From an uncultured Chloroflexota bacterium (GTDB taxonomy: Bacteria > Chloroflexota > Chloroflexia > Chloroflexales > Chloroflexaceae), in contig CAKZKA010000045.1 of NCBI GenBank assembly GCA_937120965.1, positions 1-60,697 on the forward strand: a stretch of DNA of 60,697 nucleotides. Direction: 5' to 3'. Under the pieces are notes generated by a model. That model searched no databases and was not told the origin of the DNA. It was given only the letters and a program-made list of their open reading frames with translations. Positions 8,578-17,296 of the stretch are shown here, one piece after another (position 1 is the first letter of the stretch; the number at the start of each line of letters is the position of its first letter). Both the position numbers and the translations under genes were made by a program.

Positions 8578-10266
8578 ATGACCGATCAGGTACGTAGGGA
8601 AGAGTCCGCCGAGAGCGAGCTGCAACACCCGCTGCTCGACGCAGCGGACGCTCCGGCCGCTCAGAGCGAGGCTGCCACGCCGGAGCAGACGGCTGGGGCC
8701 GCCGCGCAGCCTACCCCTGAGACCACGGCTGGGGAGCCTGAGGCGGTGACGGTCGAGCCATCGGCAACGACACTGGCTGCGGCAGAGACGGCGACGCCCG
8801 TGCCCCCGGCGATGTCTGCGGAGGAGGTCGCCGGGGCGTCTGGCGCGAGTGATGCTGACTCGGCCACGGCAACCTCACCCGATGGGGTGGAGGCGCTGAA
8901 TGCCCCGGAGAGCGCAACCGCGGAGGCTCCGGTCGCTCCGACTGCAGCGTCCCCGGATGGGGGCGAGACACCGGCGGAGGCAACTGCGGATGCCCCCGCA
9001 ACCGAAACGGAAGAAGCTGCCGCTGGCGCCAGTTTTGTGCCTGTGGCCGAGGAAACTACCCGCCCGCGCAAGCTGAAGGATCTCCAGCCCGGCATGGAAC
9101 TCGAGGGCCGTGTGACCTCGATCGCCCTCTATGGCATCTTCGTGGATATCGGCGTCGGGCGCGATGGGTTGGTGCACATCTCCGAGATGAGCGACACGCG
9201 CATTGATACCCCCTCGGACCTGGTGCAGATCGGCGATACGGTCAGGGTCCGGGTGAAGAGTGTCGATCTGGACGCCAAGCGTATCAGTCTGACAATGCGC
9301 ACGGGTACGGGCGAGAAGGGCGAGGGCGCCCGCGGCGGACGTGGTCGCCCCAAGCGCGCCGAGGTTGACAAAGAGCGCCTGGCGTCGCTCAAGGTCGGCG
9401 ATGTGGTTGAAGGGGTCATTACCGGCTATGCGCCCTTCGGCGCCTTTGCCGATATCGGCGTGGGCAAGGATGGCCTGATCCATGTCAGCGAACTGGCCGA
9501 GGGACGGGTCGAAAAGCCTGAGGACGCGGTGAAGGTTGGGGACCGCTTGCAGTTCAAGGTGCTTGAAGTTGACCCCGAAGGCACGCGCATCAGCCTGAGT
9601 CTGCGCCGCGCCCAGCGCAGCCAGAAAATGCAGAGCCTGGAGGTTGGTCAGATCCTCGAGGGCACGGTGAGCGGCATCGCCCCCTTCGGCGCGTTCGTTG
9701 ACATCGGCGTTGGGCGTGATGGCCTGGTGCATATCTCCGCCCTCTCCAACACGCGGGTAAACCGGGTGGAGGATGTGGTCAAGGTTGGCGATAAGGTCAA
9801 GGTCAGGGTCCTCGAGGTTGACCCGCAAAGCAAGCGCATCAGTTTGACGATGCGTCTGGAGGAGGCCCCGCCCCCGGCTGAGGTCGAGGTGGAGGAAGCA
9901 AAAGCGCCACCTCCGGCGCCGCGTCCCCCCGCCCCCCCAGCGACCGCGCGCTTTGCCTCGGCAGCCGAGGCCCGCGCCGGTCGCGATCGTGACCGCGAGC
10001 GCCGCGAGCGCCGCGAGCGGGAGCGGCGCAATGTCTCGGCCCAATCCGAAACTTACGCATCCGAGGATTTTGAGGAAGAGTTCGTCGGCGATGCGACGCT
10101 GGAGGATCTGCTGACCAAGTTCGGCGGTCCTGCCACCGCGCGGCGTGACCGGCGCAGCAGCCGGCGCGACGACGACTTCGACGACGAGGGCGCCGAGGAA
10201 CGTCACGAGCGCCGCCAGCGCGACGCCATCCGCCGGACCTTGCAGCAGGTCGGGCGCGACGAATAG
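8578..10266 (+). CDS. Triple S1-domain RNA-binding protein (ribosomal protein S1-like)
   Basis: 562 residues from ATG 8578, preceded by a strong AGGAGGAAGG ribosome binding site. Residues 1-160 are low complexity (A, E, T, P rich, acidic) and probably disordered. Three S1/OB-fold RNA-binding domains follow, at about 165-240, 271-345 and 352-425. Each has the GxxxEGxVxxIxxxGxFVDIGVGRDGLVHIS pattern and ends with an RISL segment. The C-terminal region is basic and acidic by turns (RE-rich) and ends in a charged helix. S1 proteins bind mRNA at the ribosome or in RNA turnover; this one has fewer S1 domains than E. coli S1. It is 32 bp from the chelatase gene, so it may be co-transcribed. Confidence 0.85.
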   Translation: MTDQVRREESAESELQHPLLDAADAPAAQSEAATPEQTAGAAAQPTPETTAGEPEAVTVEPSATTLAAAETATPVPPAMSAEEVAGASGASDADSATATSPDGVEALNAPESATAEAPVAPTAASPDGGETPAEATADAPATETEEAAAGASFVPVAEETTRPRKLKDLQPGMELEGRVTSIALYGIFVDIGVGRDGLVHISEMSDTRIDTPSDLVQIGDTVRVRVKSVDLDAKRISLTMRTGTGEKGEGARGGRGRPKRAEVDKERLASLKVGDVVEGVITGYAPFGAFADIGVGKDGLIHVSELAEGRVEKPEDAVKVGDRLQFKVLEVDPEGTRISLSLRRAQRSQKMQSLEVGQILEGTVSGIAPFGAFVDIGVGRDGLVHISALSNTRVNRVEDVVKVGDKVKVRVLEVDPQSKRISLTMRLEEAPPPAEVEVEEAKAPPPAPRPPAPPATARFASAAEARAGRDRDRERRERRERERRNVSAQSETYASEDFEEEFVGDATLEDLLTKFGGPATARRDRRSSRRDDDFDDEGAEERHERRQRDAIRRTLQQVGRDE

Positions 10267-10325
10267 GGGCCATCCACCGCGAGCGCGTAGCGCGGCCTCT
10301 CCAGGCCGTTGCTACGCGTTGCCAT

Positions 10326-10355
10326 TTGACACTGCTTGAACCCGACGGGTATAAT
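10326..10355 (+). promoter_or_regulatory. Sigma-70-type promoter for rpmH-rnpA-yidC-jag
   Basis: A perfect TTGACA at 10326-10331, an 18 bp spacer and a perfect TATAAT at 10350-10355. The transcript should start near 10362, giving a short leader of about 29 nt before the rpmH ribosome binding site. Both hexamers match consensus, as expected for a highly expressed ribosomal protein gene. Confidence 0.85.
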
Positions 10356-10390
10356 AAGCGGAGTTTGCTTGAAAATAGAGGAGCTACCCA

Positions 10391-10567
10391 ATGCCGAAGC
10401 GTACATGGCAGCCGAAGCGCATTCCGCGCCGGCGAAAACATGGCTTCCTGGCGCGCATGAAGACGAAAGACGGCCGCGCCGTGCTGCGCCGTCGGCGCAT
10501 CAAGGGCCGCTGGAAGTTGACCGTCAGTGACGAGCGTCGCCACGGGGCCCGCCGCGGGCATCGCTAG
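10391..10567 (+). CDS. rpmH: 50S ribosomal protein L34
   Basis: 58-residue, very basic ribosomal protein starting [19 protein letters not shown], with the family core [14 protein letters not shown] and [22 protein letters not shown] ribosome binding site precedes the ATG at 10391. Bacterial L34 usually ends near residue 45, after the LTV segment. Here a further basic tail of about ten residues follows ([14 protein letters not shown]). It heads the conserved rpmH-rnpA-yidC-jag order. In many bacteria this order lies near dnaA and oriC, but no dnaA is in this window. Confidence 0.95.
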   Translation: MPKRTWQPKRIPRRRKHGFLARMKTKDGRAVLRRRRIKGRWKLTVSDERRHGARRGHR

Positions 10568-10810
10568 TCCGATTGCAGGTTGTGGATCTTTCATTTCGGG
10601 GGCGGCCCATCTGGACGCAGCGACCGTCGCGCCGGGTTGCGAACAGCGCGCCTGGCACTGTACCCGGGCGCCCCGCCTGCCGGGTAGAATCCCAGCGCCA
10701 GGTTCGTCCAGCGCCGGTACCCTGTTGAGGCTCTCCGTACCCCACCTGGTCATCCCGGTCCTCGACCTGCCAGGAAAGGGGACATCCGGTAAGGTGGGCA
10801 GGCAGAACGC

Positions 10811-11236
10811 ATGAAGCGCGTGTATCGGCTGCGCCGCCCGGATCAGTTCCGGCGCGTCAGGCGCGAGGGGCGGAGTTACACCTCCCCGCACCTGATGCTG
10901 AACGTTGCGGCCGGTCGTCGCCAGCGCATCCGTTGCGGCTTTGTGGTCGGCAAACAGTTTGGCGCAGCGGTGCGGCGCAATCGGGCCAGGCGCCGGGTGC
11001 GTGAGGCGGTGCGCCTGGCACTGCCCTCTATCGTTTCAGGCTACGATCTGGTCTTCGTCATTCGAGGCGTGGCAGTGCTTAGCATGCCTTTTTCGATGCT
11101 CCAGCGCGAAGTCGAGCAATTGTTGCGCCGGGCGCGCCTCTGGTCCGAGGCTCCTGACGCTGAAGCGCTCGCCGACGCGCGCGCTCCTGAGCATGTTACA
11201 CCGGGGGAAGGGGTTGGCCCTGATCCCGCATCATAA
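10811..11236 (+). CDS. rnpA: Ribonuclease P protein component
   Basis: Protein subunit that helps the RNase P RNA bind pre-tRNA leaders. 141 residues, beginning MKRVYRLRRPDQFRRV, with the RNR-type signature in GAAVRRNRARRRVREAVR (residues about 55-72), which is diagnostic for the family. The C-terminal 25 residues are a non-conserved tail. It is separated from rpmH by 243 bp, in which I see no gene, and from yidC by 12 bp. No yidD lies between rnpA and yidC. Confidence 0.95.
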   Translation: MKRVYRLRRPDQFRRVRREGRSYTSPHLMLNVAAGRRQRIRCGFVVGKQFGAAVRRNRARRRVREAVRLALPSIVSGYDLVFVIRGVAVLSMPFSMLQREVEQLLRRARLWSEAPDAEALADARAPEHVTPGEGVGPDPAS

Positions 11237-11248
11237 AGGATTGCACGT

Positions 11249-12262
11249 ATGGGCGCCATCTGGTCCTCGTTCGTTGGCTTGCTTGAACTGGCGCTGATCT
11301 GGTTCTCGTCCATTACGGGCAATGTGGCCCTCGGCATTGTGCTGTTCACCATCGCCGCGCGCCTGGTGATCCTGCCGCTGACGCTCAGTTCCATTCGTTC
11401 CAGCCGGCGGATGCAAGAACTGCAACCGATGATCAAAGAGTTGCAGCGCAAGTATGGCAAGGATCCCCAGAAGCTCAACGAAGAGACCCTCAAGCTCTAC
11501 CGCGAGTACAAGATCAATCCGCTCGGCGGGTGTTTGCCCCTGCTGCTGCAACTGCCGATCTTCTTCGGTGTCTACCAGGCGGTGTATCACCTCTTTGGCG
11601 GCGAGGCGGGGCGCCAGTTCCTCAGCGAGCGGGCCGCCGCGCGCCTTGCCGACCCGGCGATTGCCCAGATCTTTTCCCAGAAGCTGTTCGGGGTGATCGA
11701 GGTCGGTGGCGTGACCTTCGGGCCGAATGGCTTTGCGGGTATCGCCTACGTGGTGCTGCCCGTGCTTTCGATCCTGCTACAGTTGGTGCAGACGTTGATG
11801 GCCACGCCGCGGGTCCAGGATCCGCAGCAGAAGGCTATGACCCAGATGATGATGTTCATGCCCCTGGTGTTTGGCTACATCGCCTTCACTTTTCCTCAGG
11901 GGGCCGTGCTCTACTGGGTCGTGAGCAGCGTGGTGGGTATCGTGCAGCAGTACTTCACGTCGGGGTGGGGGTCGCTGGCTAACTATCTGAAGTTCCTGCC
12001 GCCCGATGGCAAGCCCTCGAGCCTGACGCCCGCGCTGGCTCCCGCGGCGGTGAGCGCCGAGGCGTCGGGTGTCACGACGGCGCCTGCGGGGCCGCGGGCC
12101 GATTTCTGGAGCGTGATGCGCCCGCTGACTGAGACGGTCGAAACGCCTGCGGAGGCGCCGGCGCCTGAACCGACCGTCCAGGCCGAAGCTGACGAAGCGC
12201 CTCCCGCAGCGCGCCAGCCTGCGCAGGTTGCCAATCCGCGGAAGCCGCGCCGGCGTAAATGA
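11249..12262 (+). CDS. yidC: Membrane protein insertase YidC/Oxa1
   Basis: Inserts and folds inner-membrane proteins, alone or with SecYEG. 337 residues with the five-helix YidC/Oxa1 core and no large periplasmic P1 domain, as in Gram-positive-type YidC. Seen: the first helix with an arginine (IAARLVILPLTL), the cytoplasmic hairpin (MIKELQRKYGKDPQKL), NPLGGCLPLLLQLPIFFGVYQ in the second membrane region, then two further helices. The C-terminal tail (about 250-337) is alanine and proline rich and ends basic (KPRRRK), suited to ribosome contact. It sits between rnpA and jag. Confidence 0.95.
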   Translation: MGAIWSSFVGLLELALIWFSSITGNVALGIVLFTIAARLVILPLTLSSIRSSRRMQELQPMIKELQRKYGKDPQKLNEETLKLYREYKINPLGGCLPLLLQLPIFFGVYQAVYHLFGGEAGRQFLSERAAARLADPAIAQIFSQKLFGVIEVGGVTFGPNGFAGIAYVVLPVLSILLQLVQTLMATPRVQDPQQKAMTQMMMFMPLVFGYIAFTFPQGAVLYWVVSSVVGIVQQYFTSGWGSLANYLKFLPPDGKPSSLTPALAPAAVSAEASGVTTAPAGPRADFWSVMRPLTETVETPAEAPAPEPTVQAEADEAPPAARQPAQVANPRKPRRRK

Positions 12263-12383
12263 GGGTGCAACAGCTCAGGAACGGTGATCCTGGTAGGCGC
12301 AGCGGAAGGGCCAGGCCCTCTCTGGAATGATCCAGCTTGCACAACCAGGTTGTTGAGACGCTAGCCTGCACACGAGGAGCACT

Positions 12384-13079
12384 ATGAAGAGCATCGAGAT
12401 CAGCGCGCGCACCGTCGCCGAGGCTGTCGAGCTGGCGCTGGCCCAGCTCGGGAAGGATCGCGATGAGGTTGCGATCGCAGTGCTGGATGCGGGCGAGTCG
12501 GGCGATGAGGCCCTGGTGCGCGTGACCGTGGTTGACGACGATGAGGAGTCGTCCCCTGCCCCGGTCGGAACCGTCGCAGCTTCTGGTGGCGCCGAGGTGC
12601 AGGAAATCGCCCGTACCATCCTCGAGGAATTGCTGCAGCGCATGGACATCCATGCCTACGTTACGCCGGTGGTGACGCGCGTGCCAGGACAGAAGGGCGA
12701 TGTCGAAGAGACGATTACGCTCCACGTCGAGGGCGCCGATGAGGAGGCGATGGGGCTGCTCATTGGCCGGCGCGGCGAAACGTTGCGCTCGCTCCAGTTC
12801 CTGCTCAACCTGCTGGTGAGCCGGCGCGTGCAGAAGTGGCCCCAGATTGTGGTTGATGTGGGCAATTATCGCCAGCGCCGCCAGGAGTCGCTGGAGGGCC
12901 TCGCCCGGCGTATGGCCGAGCGCGTGCGCCAGACCGGTCGCCCGATTATGCTCGAGCCGATGGCGGCCTACGAGCGGCGTATCGTCCACCTGGCGCTCCG
13001 CGAGGATAAGACGATCTATACCGAGAGCACCGGCGAGGGCGAGAACCGCAAGATCGTGATCTATCCCGCCAAACAGTGA
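12384..13079 (+). CDS. jag: Jag/KhpB RNA-binding protein (Jag_N, KH, R3H)
   Basis: 231 residues with a Jag N-terminal domain (about 1-50, MKSIEISARTVAEAVELAL), a KH domain carrying the GLLIGRRGETLRSLQFLLN loop (about 123-145) and a C-terminal R3H domain ending in RRIVHLALREDKTIYTES. Jag/KhpB proteins bind RNA and influence cell elongation or division in Firmicutes. The position after yidC is conserved. A GAGGAG-type ribosome binding site precedes ATG 12384. The 120 bp gap to yidC contains no obvious terminator. Confidence 0.92.
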   Translation: MKSIEISARTVAEAVELALAQLGKDRDEVAIAVLDAGESGDEALVRVTVVDDDEESSPAPVGTVAASGGAEVQEIARTILEELLQRMDIHAYVTPVVTRVPGQKGDVEETITLHVEGADEEAMGLLIGRRGETLRSLQFLLNLLVSRRVQKWPQIVVDVGNYRQRRQESLEGLARRMAERVRQTGRPIMLEPMAAYERRIVHLALREDKTIYTESTGEGENRKIVIYPAKQ

Positions 13080-13083
13080 GCGC

Positions 13084-13950
13084 TTGACGGCCGGCGCTCT
13101 GAAACCGATTCAGTACCTTGCGATCGGGCACGTCACCCGCGATTGCCTGCCTGAAGGCGGGTATGCGCCTGGAGGTACGGCCCTGTACGCCACGGCTACG
13201 GCTGCCCGCCTCGGCGCGCGCGCGGCGCTCCTCACCACGGCCCACCCTTCCCACCTTCCCGCGCGGCTGCCCCGGGTTGCCATCGCCGGAGCGGCCAGTA
13301 CTGTTACCACCACCTTCGAGAACCGCTACGACCCCGCCGGGCGGCGCCAGTGGCTGCACGCTCTTGCGCCGCCGGTACGCCTCGATTGGCTGCCCCCGGC
13401 CTGGCGCGCCGCCCTGGTGGTGCACCTCGCCCCGGTTGCCGGCGAGGTCCCCCTGGCCTGGGCCGCGGCCTTTCCCCACGCCCTGGTCGGGGTTACTCCC
13501 CAGGGCTGGTTGCGCGCCTGGGATGCGCCGCTGCCGGCCCTGGTGCGCCCGGCGCCGTGGCGACCCGCGGCTGCGCTGTTGCGCCACGTGGACCTGATCG
13601 TTCTGAGTATCGAGGATGTGGGTGGCGATGAGGACCTGGCCAGGCACTATGCCCGGTGCTGTCCGCTGGTAGCTGTGACGCGCGGCGCAGCAGGCGCGAC
13701 GCTCTACGTGGCCGGCGCGCCGCGATCCGTGCCGCCCTTCCCCGCTGTGGAACGCGACCCGACCGGCGCTGGCGATGTCTTCGCCGCCGCGCTGTTGCTG
13801 CGCCTGTGGGAAACCGGCGATGCCCTGGCTGCGGCAACCTACGCCAGCGCAGCCGCCGCCTGCGCCGTCGAGGGCTCTGGCCTCGCCGCGCTGCCCGATC
13901 GTCTCACGGTGGAGCAGCGCCTGCTCCGTGGCTATCGCTCCAGCCGGTAA
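13084..13950 (+). CDS. PfkB-family carbohydrate/nucleoside kinase
   Basis: 288 residues from a TTG at 13084, four bases after the jag stop, so probably translationally coupled. The ribokinase-fold signatures are visible: GYAPGGTALYATATAARLG near the N-terminus (first PfkB signature) and DPTGAGDVFAAALLLRL near residue 223 (second signature, with the catalytic aspartate in GAGD). It phosphorylates a sugar, nucleoside or related alcohol. The substrate cannot be told from sequence. The stop codon overlaps the 3' end of the convergent KimA gene by 19 bp. Confidence 0.85.
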   Translation: MTAGALKPIQYLAIGHVTRDCLPEGGYAPGGTALYATATAARLGARAALLTTAHPSHLPARLPRVAIAGAASTVTTTFENRYDPAGRRQWLHALAPPVRLDWLPPAWRAALVVHLAPVAGEVPLAWAAAFPHALVGVTPQGWLRAWDAPLPALVRPAPWRPAAALLRHVDLIVLSIEDVGGDEDLARHYARCCPLVAVTRGAAGATLYVAGAPRSVPPFPAVERDPTGAGDVFAAALLLRLWETGDALAAATYASAAAACAVEGSGLAALPDRLTVEQRLLRGYRSSR

Positions 13951-15785
13951 GGCACACTGGTCACCACCGTGCCCTTCTGGTACATCAGCGCGGTTTTGAT
14001 CAGCCAGCCGGTCTGGTTGTGCAGCAAGTGCTCCCACCAGCGAGCAGGCACGAACTCCGGCAAAATCACCGTAACCATGCCGTCCTTGTAGTGTGACTGC
14101 ACCTCGGCGATGTAGCTCCGCAACGGCCTGAGCAAGGAGCGGAAGGGCGACTCCAGCACCACCAGCGGCACATCGCAGCCCCACTCGCGCCAGCGCACCC
14201 GCAGCCGCTCGGTCTGGTCGGGGTCGAGGTTGACGTACACGGCGGTAACATTGTCGGGGGCAATCGAGCGGGCGTACTGGAGCGCGGGAAGCACACCCTT
14301 GTGGATGCCGCTGACCAGGATGATCGCCGTATGGCGGCGCAGATCGGGGGGCTTGACCGCGGTGGAGAGGGAGAGTTGCTCAGCCACGCGCAGGTAGTGT
14401 TGATGAATGGCCTGGAAGACCAGCACGAGCACCGGGATGAGGGTCAGCACGATCCAGGCGCCGTGGGTAAACTTCGTGATCGCCAGGATGACCAGGACGA
14501 TTGCGGTGAGTACCGTGCCGACCGCGCTGATCAGCGCCCCCCGTTCCCACCCCGGCTCGCGCATTCGCAACTGACGCCGCACCATACCGGCCTGCGAGAG
14601 GGTAAACGAGATGAATACGCCCACGGCGTAGAGGGGCAGCATTGCGATCTCGTTGGCCTGGAAGATCACCACGAGCAGCGCCGAGAAAAAGCCCAGGGCC
14701 AGAATGCCGTTCGAGAAAACCAGGCGGTCACCCCGCGAGGCGAACTGCCGGGGCATGAACCGGTCGCGGGAGAGGAACGATGCCAGGCGTGGAAAATCGG
14801 CGAAGGCAGTGTTGGCTGCCAGCACCAGAATGAGCGCCGTCGCGACCTGGATGCCGAAGTAGGCCGGGCCGGCGCCAACCACGGTGCGCGCAATCTGCGA
14901 GACAACCGTCTCGTGGGTGATCTCATTCGGTACGGCCTGGTGCAGGTGGGCCAGCCAGGTGATCCCCAGGAACATGGAGATCAGCAGCGCGGCCATGAGC
15001 GTGAGGGTAGCGGCGGCATTCTTCGCCTCGGGGGGCTTGAAGGCCTGCACCCCGTCGCTGATCGCCTCAATCCCGGTGAGCGCAGTGCAGCCGGCGGCAA
15101 AGGCGCGGAGGATGAGCCAGAGGCCCAGAGCCTCGCCCACTTCGGGCACGGGCGGGGGAACCGGGTGGGTCACCGGTGTGGCCCCGTAGAACATATCTTT
15201 GACGAGCGCGAACGTGATCAGGCCCAGGATGCTCACCACGAAGGCGTAGGTGGGCACAGCGAAGATCGCCCCGCTCTCCTTGACCCCCCGCAGGTTCGCC
15301 AGGGTAACCAGGGCAATACACAGCAGGGCGATCTCCACCGCGGCGTGCTTCAGCCCCGGGTAGCCCCAGGTGCTCGCGAGTGAGGTAATCGCCGCCACAC
15401 CGGCCGAGATACTGACCGCAACCGTTAACACATAGTCGATCAGCAGCGCCGCCGCGGCAACCAGCCCCGCCGTGTCGCCCAGGTTGTCGCGGCTGACGAT
15501 GTAGCCGCCTCCGCCCCGTGGATAGGCGTGAATGGTCTGCCGGTAGGAAAAGGCGACAATCGCGAGCAACGCAGCGATTGCCCCGCCGATCGGCAGCGCC
15601 AGCCCCAGGGCGTGCGTGCCGGCAAGGATGAGTACGGTTAAAATAGCCTCAGTGGCATAGGCCACGGAAGAGAGCGCATCGGAAGAGAACACAGCCAGCG
15701 CCGTCGTGCGTGTAAGACGTTCTTGATGCTGTTGTTCGGTGGCAATGGGCTTGCCGACCAGAAAGCGCTTGATCTGTGATGCCAT
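13932..15785 (-). CDS. kimA: KimA/YdaO-like potassium importer (APC superfamily)
   Basis: 617-residue polytopic transporter. About 12 membrane segments occupy residues 25-460, followed by a cytoplasmic domain of about 150 residues resembling a universal-stress/PTS-like fold (ILVSGIHKGVLPALQYARS and AVYVNLDPDQTERLR). The N-terminal SSDALSSVAYATEAIL and YRQTIHAYPRGGGGYIVS are characteristic of KimA-type proton/potassium symporters and relatives in the amino acid-polyamine-organocation superfamily. Known KimA proteins are controlled by c-di-AMP. Here a leader with a terminator-like hairpin precedes the gene. A generic APC amino acid permease is the alternative. Confidence 0.7.
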   Translation of the reverse strand: MASQIKRFLVGKPIATEQQHQERLTRTTALAVFSSDALSSVAYATEAILTVLILAGTHALGLALPIGGAIAALLAIVAFSYRQTIHAYPRGGGGYIVSRDNLGDTAGLVAAAALLIDYVLTVAVSISAGVAAITSLASTWGYPGLKHAAVEIALLCIALVTLANLRGVKESGAIFAVPTYAFVVSILGLITFALVKDMFYGATPVTHPVPPPVPEVGEALGLWLILRAFAAGCTALTGIEAISDGVQAFKPPEAKNAAATLTLMAALLISMFLGITWLAHLHQAVPNEITHETVVSQIARTVVGAGPAYFGIQVATALILVLAANTAFADFPRLASFLSRDRFMPRQFASRGDRLVFSNGILALGFFSALLVVIFQANEIAMLPLYAVGVFISFTLSQAGMVRRQLRMREPGWERGALISAVGTVLTAIVLVILAITKFTHGAWIVLTLIPVLVLVFQAIHQHYLRVAEQLSLSTAVKPPDLRRHTAIILVSGIHKGVLPALQYARSIAPDNVTAVYVNLDPDQTERLRVRWREWGCDVPLVVLESPFRSLLRPLRSYIAEVQSHYKDGMVTVILPEFVPARWWEHLLHNQTGWLIKTALMYQKGTVVTSVPYRLER

Positions 15786-15836
15786 ACCGTTCAGCCCTTC
15801 AAGCCGGTCACCGGAAACCGGTTGTGCGTCGAGCGC

Positions 15837-15870
15837 AAAGAAAAAACCTGACTACCGCAGCAGTCGGGTT
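15837..15870 (-). terminator. Intrinsic terminator inside the kimA-like leader (candidate attenuator)
   Basis: Read on the minus strand, AACC-c-GACT, a loop, AGTC-a-GGTT and then TTTTTT form a short stem followed directly by a U tract (15841-15846, continuing as ctttg). It lies about 50 nt upstream of the kimA-like ATG and there is no upstream minus-strand gene for it to end. A second stem, GGACC/GGTCC at 15880-15903, precedes it. Confidence 0.6.
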
Positions 15871-15937
15871 CTTCCTGTCGGACCGTGCGAGCGGAGGTGG
15901 TCCTTGTCCATTGAATAGTCATAGTCGGTGTGCCAGC

Positions 15938-15946
15938 ACTATAGCA
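15938..15946 (-). promoter_or_regulatory. Candidate extended -10 promoter for the kimA-like gene
   Basis: The minus strand reads TGCTATAGT, an extended -10 with TATAGT at 15938-15943. A TTGACG lies 20 bp upstream, which is too far for a normal -35. Transcription from about 15931 would give a leader of roughly 145 nt containing two hairpins. Confidence 0.4.
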
Positions 15947-16023
15947 GATTGTGAGCCATTGCACGTCAATGTTTCTCGCCACTGCGTGATGATCCTTCAA
16001 CTCGCAACCAACGTAAAATCGGA

Positions 16024-16216
16024 GCAACCGGGTTGCCCCGCGCCCCTGCCCGGCGAGGGCATGGGAAAACCCGGTTTTCCCCATGCGGCTGCGCCGCACA
16101 AGCCAGAATAAACATATTTGTTCTTGGGAGGGCTTCGCCCTCCCCAACCCTCCCCGCGGGCGGGTTGGTTCCTGGGAGGGCTTCGCCCTCCCCAACCCTC
16201 CCGCGCGCGGGCTATG
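16024..16216. repeat. Mosaic palindromic repeats (modules D and A)
   Basis: One GGGAAAACC-GGTTTTCCC hairpin near 16061-16081 is followed by two GGGAGGGC-TTC-GCCCTCCC hairpins around 16127 and 16173, with the usual spacers. In this array the hairpin loop is TTC rather than the GCA common elsewhere. It separates the kimA-like leader from the ABC transporter genes. Confidence 0.75.
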
Positions 16217-16303
16217 TTCACATTAGAGTGCGGCAAAGCCGCGTCGGCGACTGGTGTAGAATATGATAACTCCGGTTTCCAGAGCACAGGACCGACACGA
16301 ACC

Positions 16304-17251
16304 ATGACAGACCTGGCAATTGTGGCCCGCGGATTGCGCAAACACTACGGCCTGGTGATCGCGGTTGACGGGATCGACCTGGCGGTTCCTCGCGGGACAA
16401 TTTACGCTCTACTGGGGCCGAATGGAGCAGGCAAGACTACGACGATCAATATGCTCACCACCCTGGCTTCGCCCACGGCGGGCGAGGCGGCTGTGTGTGG
16501 CTACGACGTGGTGCGGCAGGCCGACCGCGTGCGCGCATGCATCGGAGTGACCTTTCAGGACATCGTGCTCGACTCCGACCTGACGGGCCGCGAAGTGCTC
16601 GATATCCACGGCCGGCTCTACCGACAGCCTGCCGCACTGCGGCGCCAGCGCATAGCTGAACTGGTAGACCTGGTGCAACTGGGCGAGGCGATCGACCGGC
16701 GCGTGCGCACCTACTCGGGCGGGATGAAGCGCCGTCTGGAACTGGCCCGCGGGCTGATGACCGACCCTCAGGTGCTCTTTCTTGACGAGCCAACCCAGGG
16801 GCTTGACCCCCAGAATCGCGTGGGGATCTGGAGCTACATCAGGGCCTTGAACCGCGAGCGTGGCCTGACGCTGCTGCTCACCACCCACTACATGGACGAG
16901 GCGGAAGCCCTCGCCAGCCGCGTAGGCATCGTTGACCGGGGGCGTCTGGTGGCCGAAGGGGCGCCGGGCGATCTGGTGGCCACCCTGGGCGCCGACGTGA
17001 TCCGGGTGCGTGGCTCCGGGAACCAGGCTCATTTCGTGTCGCAGGTTGCGGCGCTACCTTTCGTCGCGCGCGTCGAGACCGATGTGGAAGCGGCGATGGT
17101 GCTGGTCTACGTGGATAGCGGCAGCCGGCGCCTGGTCGAGGTCGTGGGCCTGGCCGGCGGTAACGGCTTTGTGGTCGAAGATGTTACCGTGGCGCGCCCG
17201 AGCCTGGGCGATGTGTTTCTGCACCATACCGGGCGGGCGCTCCGCGATTGA
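16304..17251 (+). CDS. ABC exporter ATP-binding protein (DrrA-type)
   Basis: 315-residue nucleotide-binding subunit of an ABC-2 exporter. Walker A GPNGAGKTTT near residue 42, Q-loop, signature YSGGMKRRLELA near 140, Walker B VLFLDEPTQGLDP near 161 and switch histidine in LLLTTHYMDEAEAL are all intact. The C-terminal 80 residues form the extra domain seen in DrrA/daunorubicin-resistance-type ATPases. The start at 16304 (MTDLAIV) is preferred; an open frame upstream runs through repeats and is not real. It pairs with the permease 45 bp downstream. The substrate is unknown. Confidence 0.9.
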   Translation: MTDLAIVARGLRKHYGLVIAVDGIDLAVPRGTIYALLGPNGAGKTTTINMLTTLASPTAGEAAVCGYDVVRQADRVRACIGVTFQDIVLDSDLTGREVLDIHGRLYRQPAALRRQRIAELVDLVQLGEAIDRRVRTYSGGMKRRLELARGLMTDPQVLFLDEPTQGLDPQNRVGIWSYIRALNRERGLTLLLTTHYMDEAEALASRVGIVDRGRLVAEGAPGDLVATLGADVIRVRGSGNQAHFVSQVAALPFVARVETDVEAAMVLVYVDSGSRRLVEVVGLAGGNGFVVEDVTVARPSLGDVFLHHTGRALRD

Positions 17252-17296
17252 CAACGGTCTCCCCGCCCTCCTCCCACCTGTGAAAGGTTCACACGT

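Noticed and set aside
8875-10206. 443-residue open frame opposite the S1 protein
   Set aside because: Shadow of a repetitive, G+C-rich gene; the plus strand has three S1 domains and a strong ribosome binding site.
10268-10390. oriC/dnaA region near rpmH
   Set aside because: No dnaA gene or cluster of TTATCCACA-type DnaA boxes is seen in the window, although the rpmH-rnpA-yidC-jag order often lies near oriC.
15786-15945. ydaO-type c-di-AMP riboswitch
   Set aside because: The leader before the terminator is only about 60 nt and lacks recognisable conserved ydaO segments; retained only as an undefined attenuator candidate.
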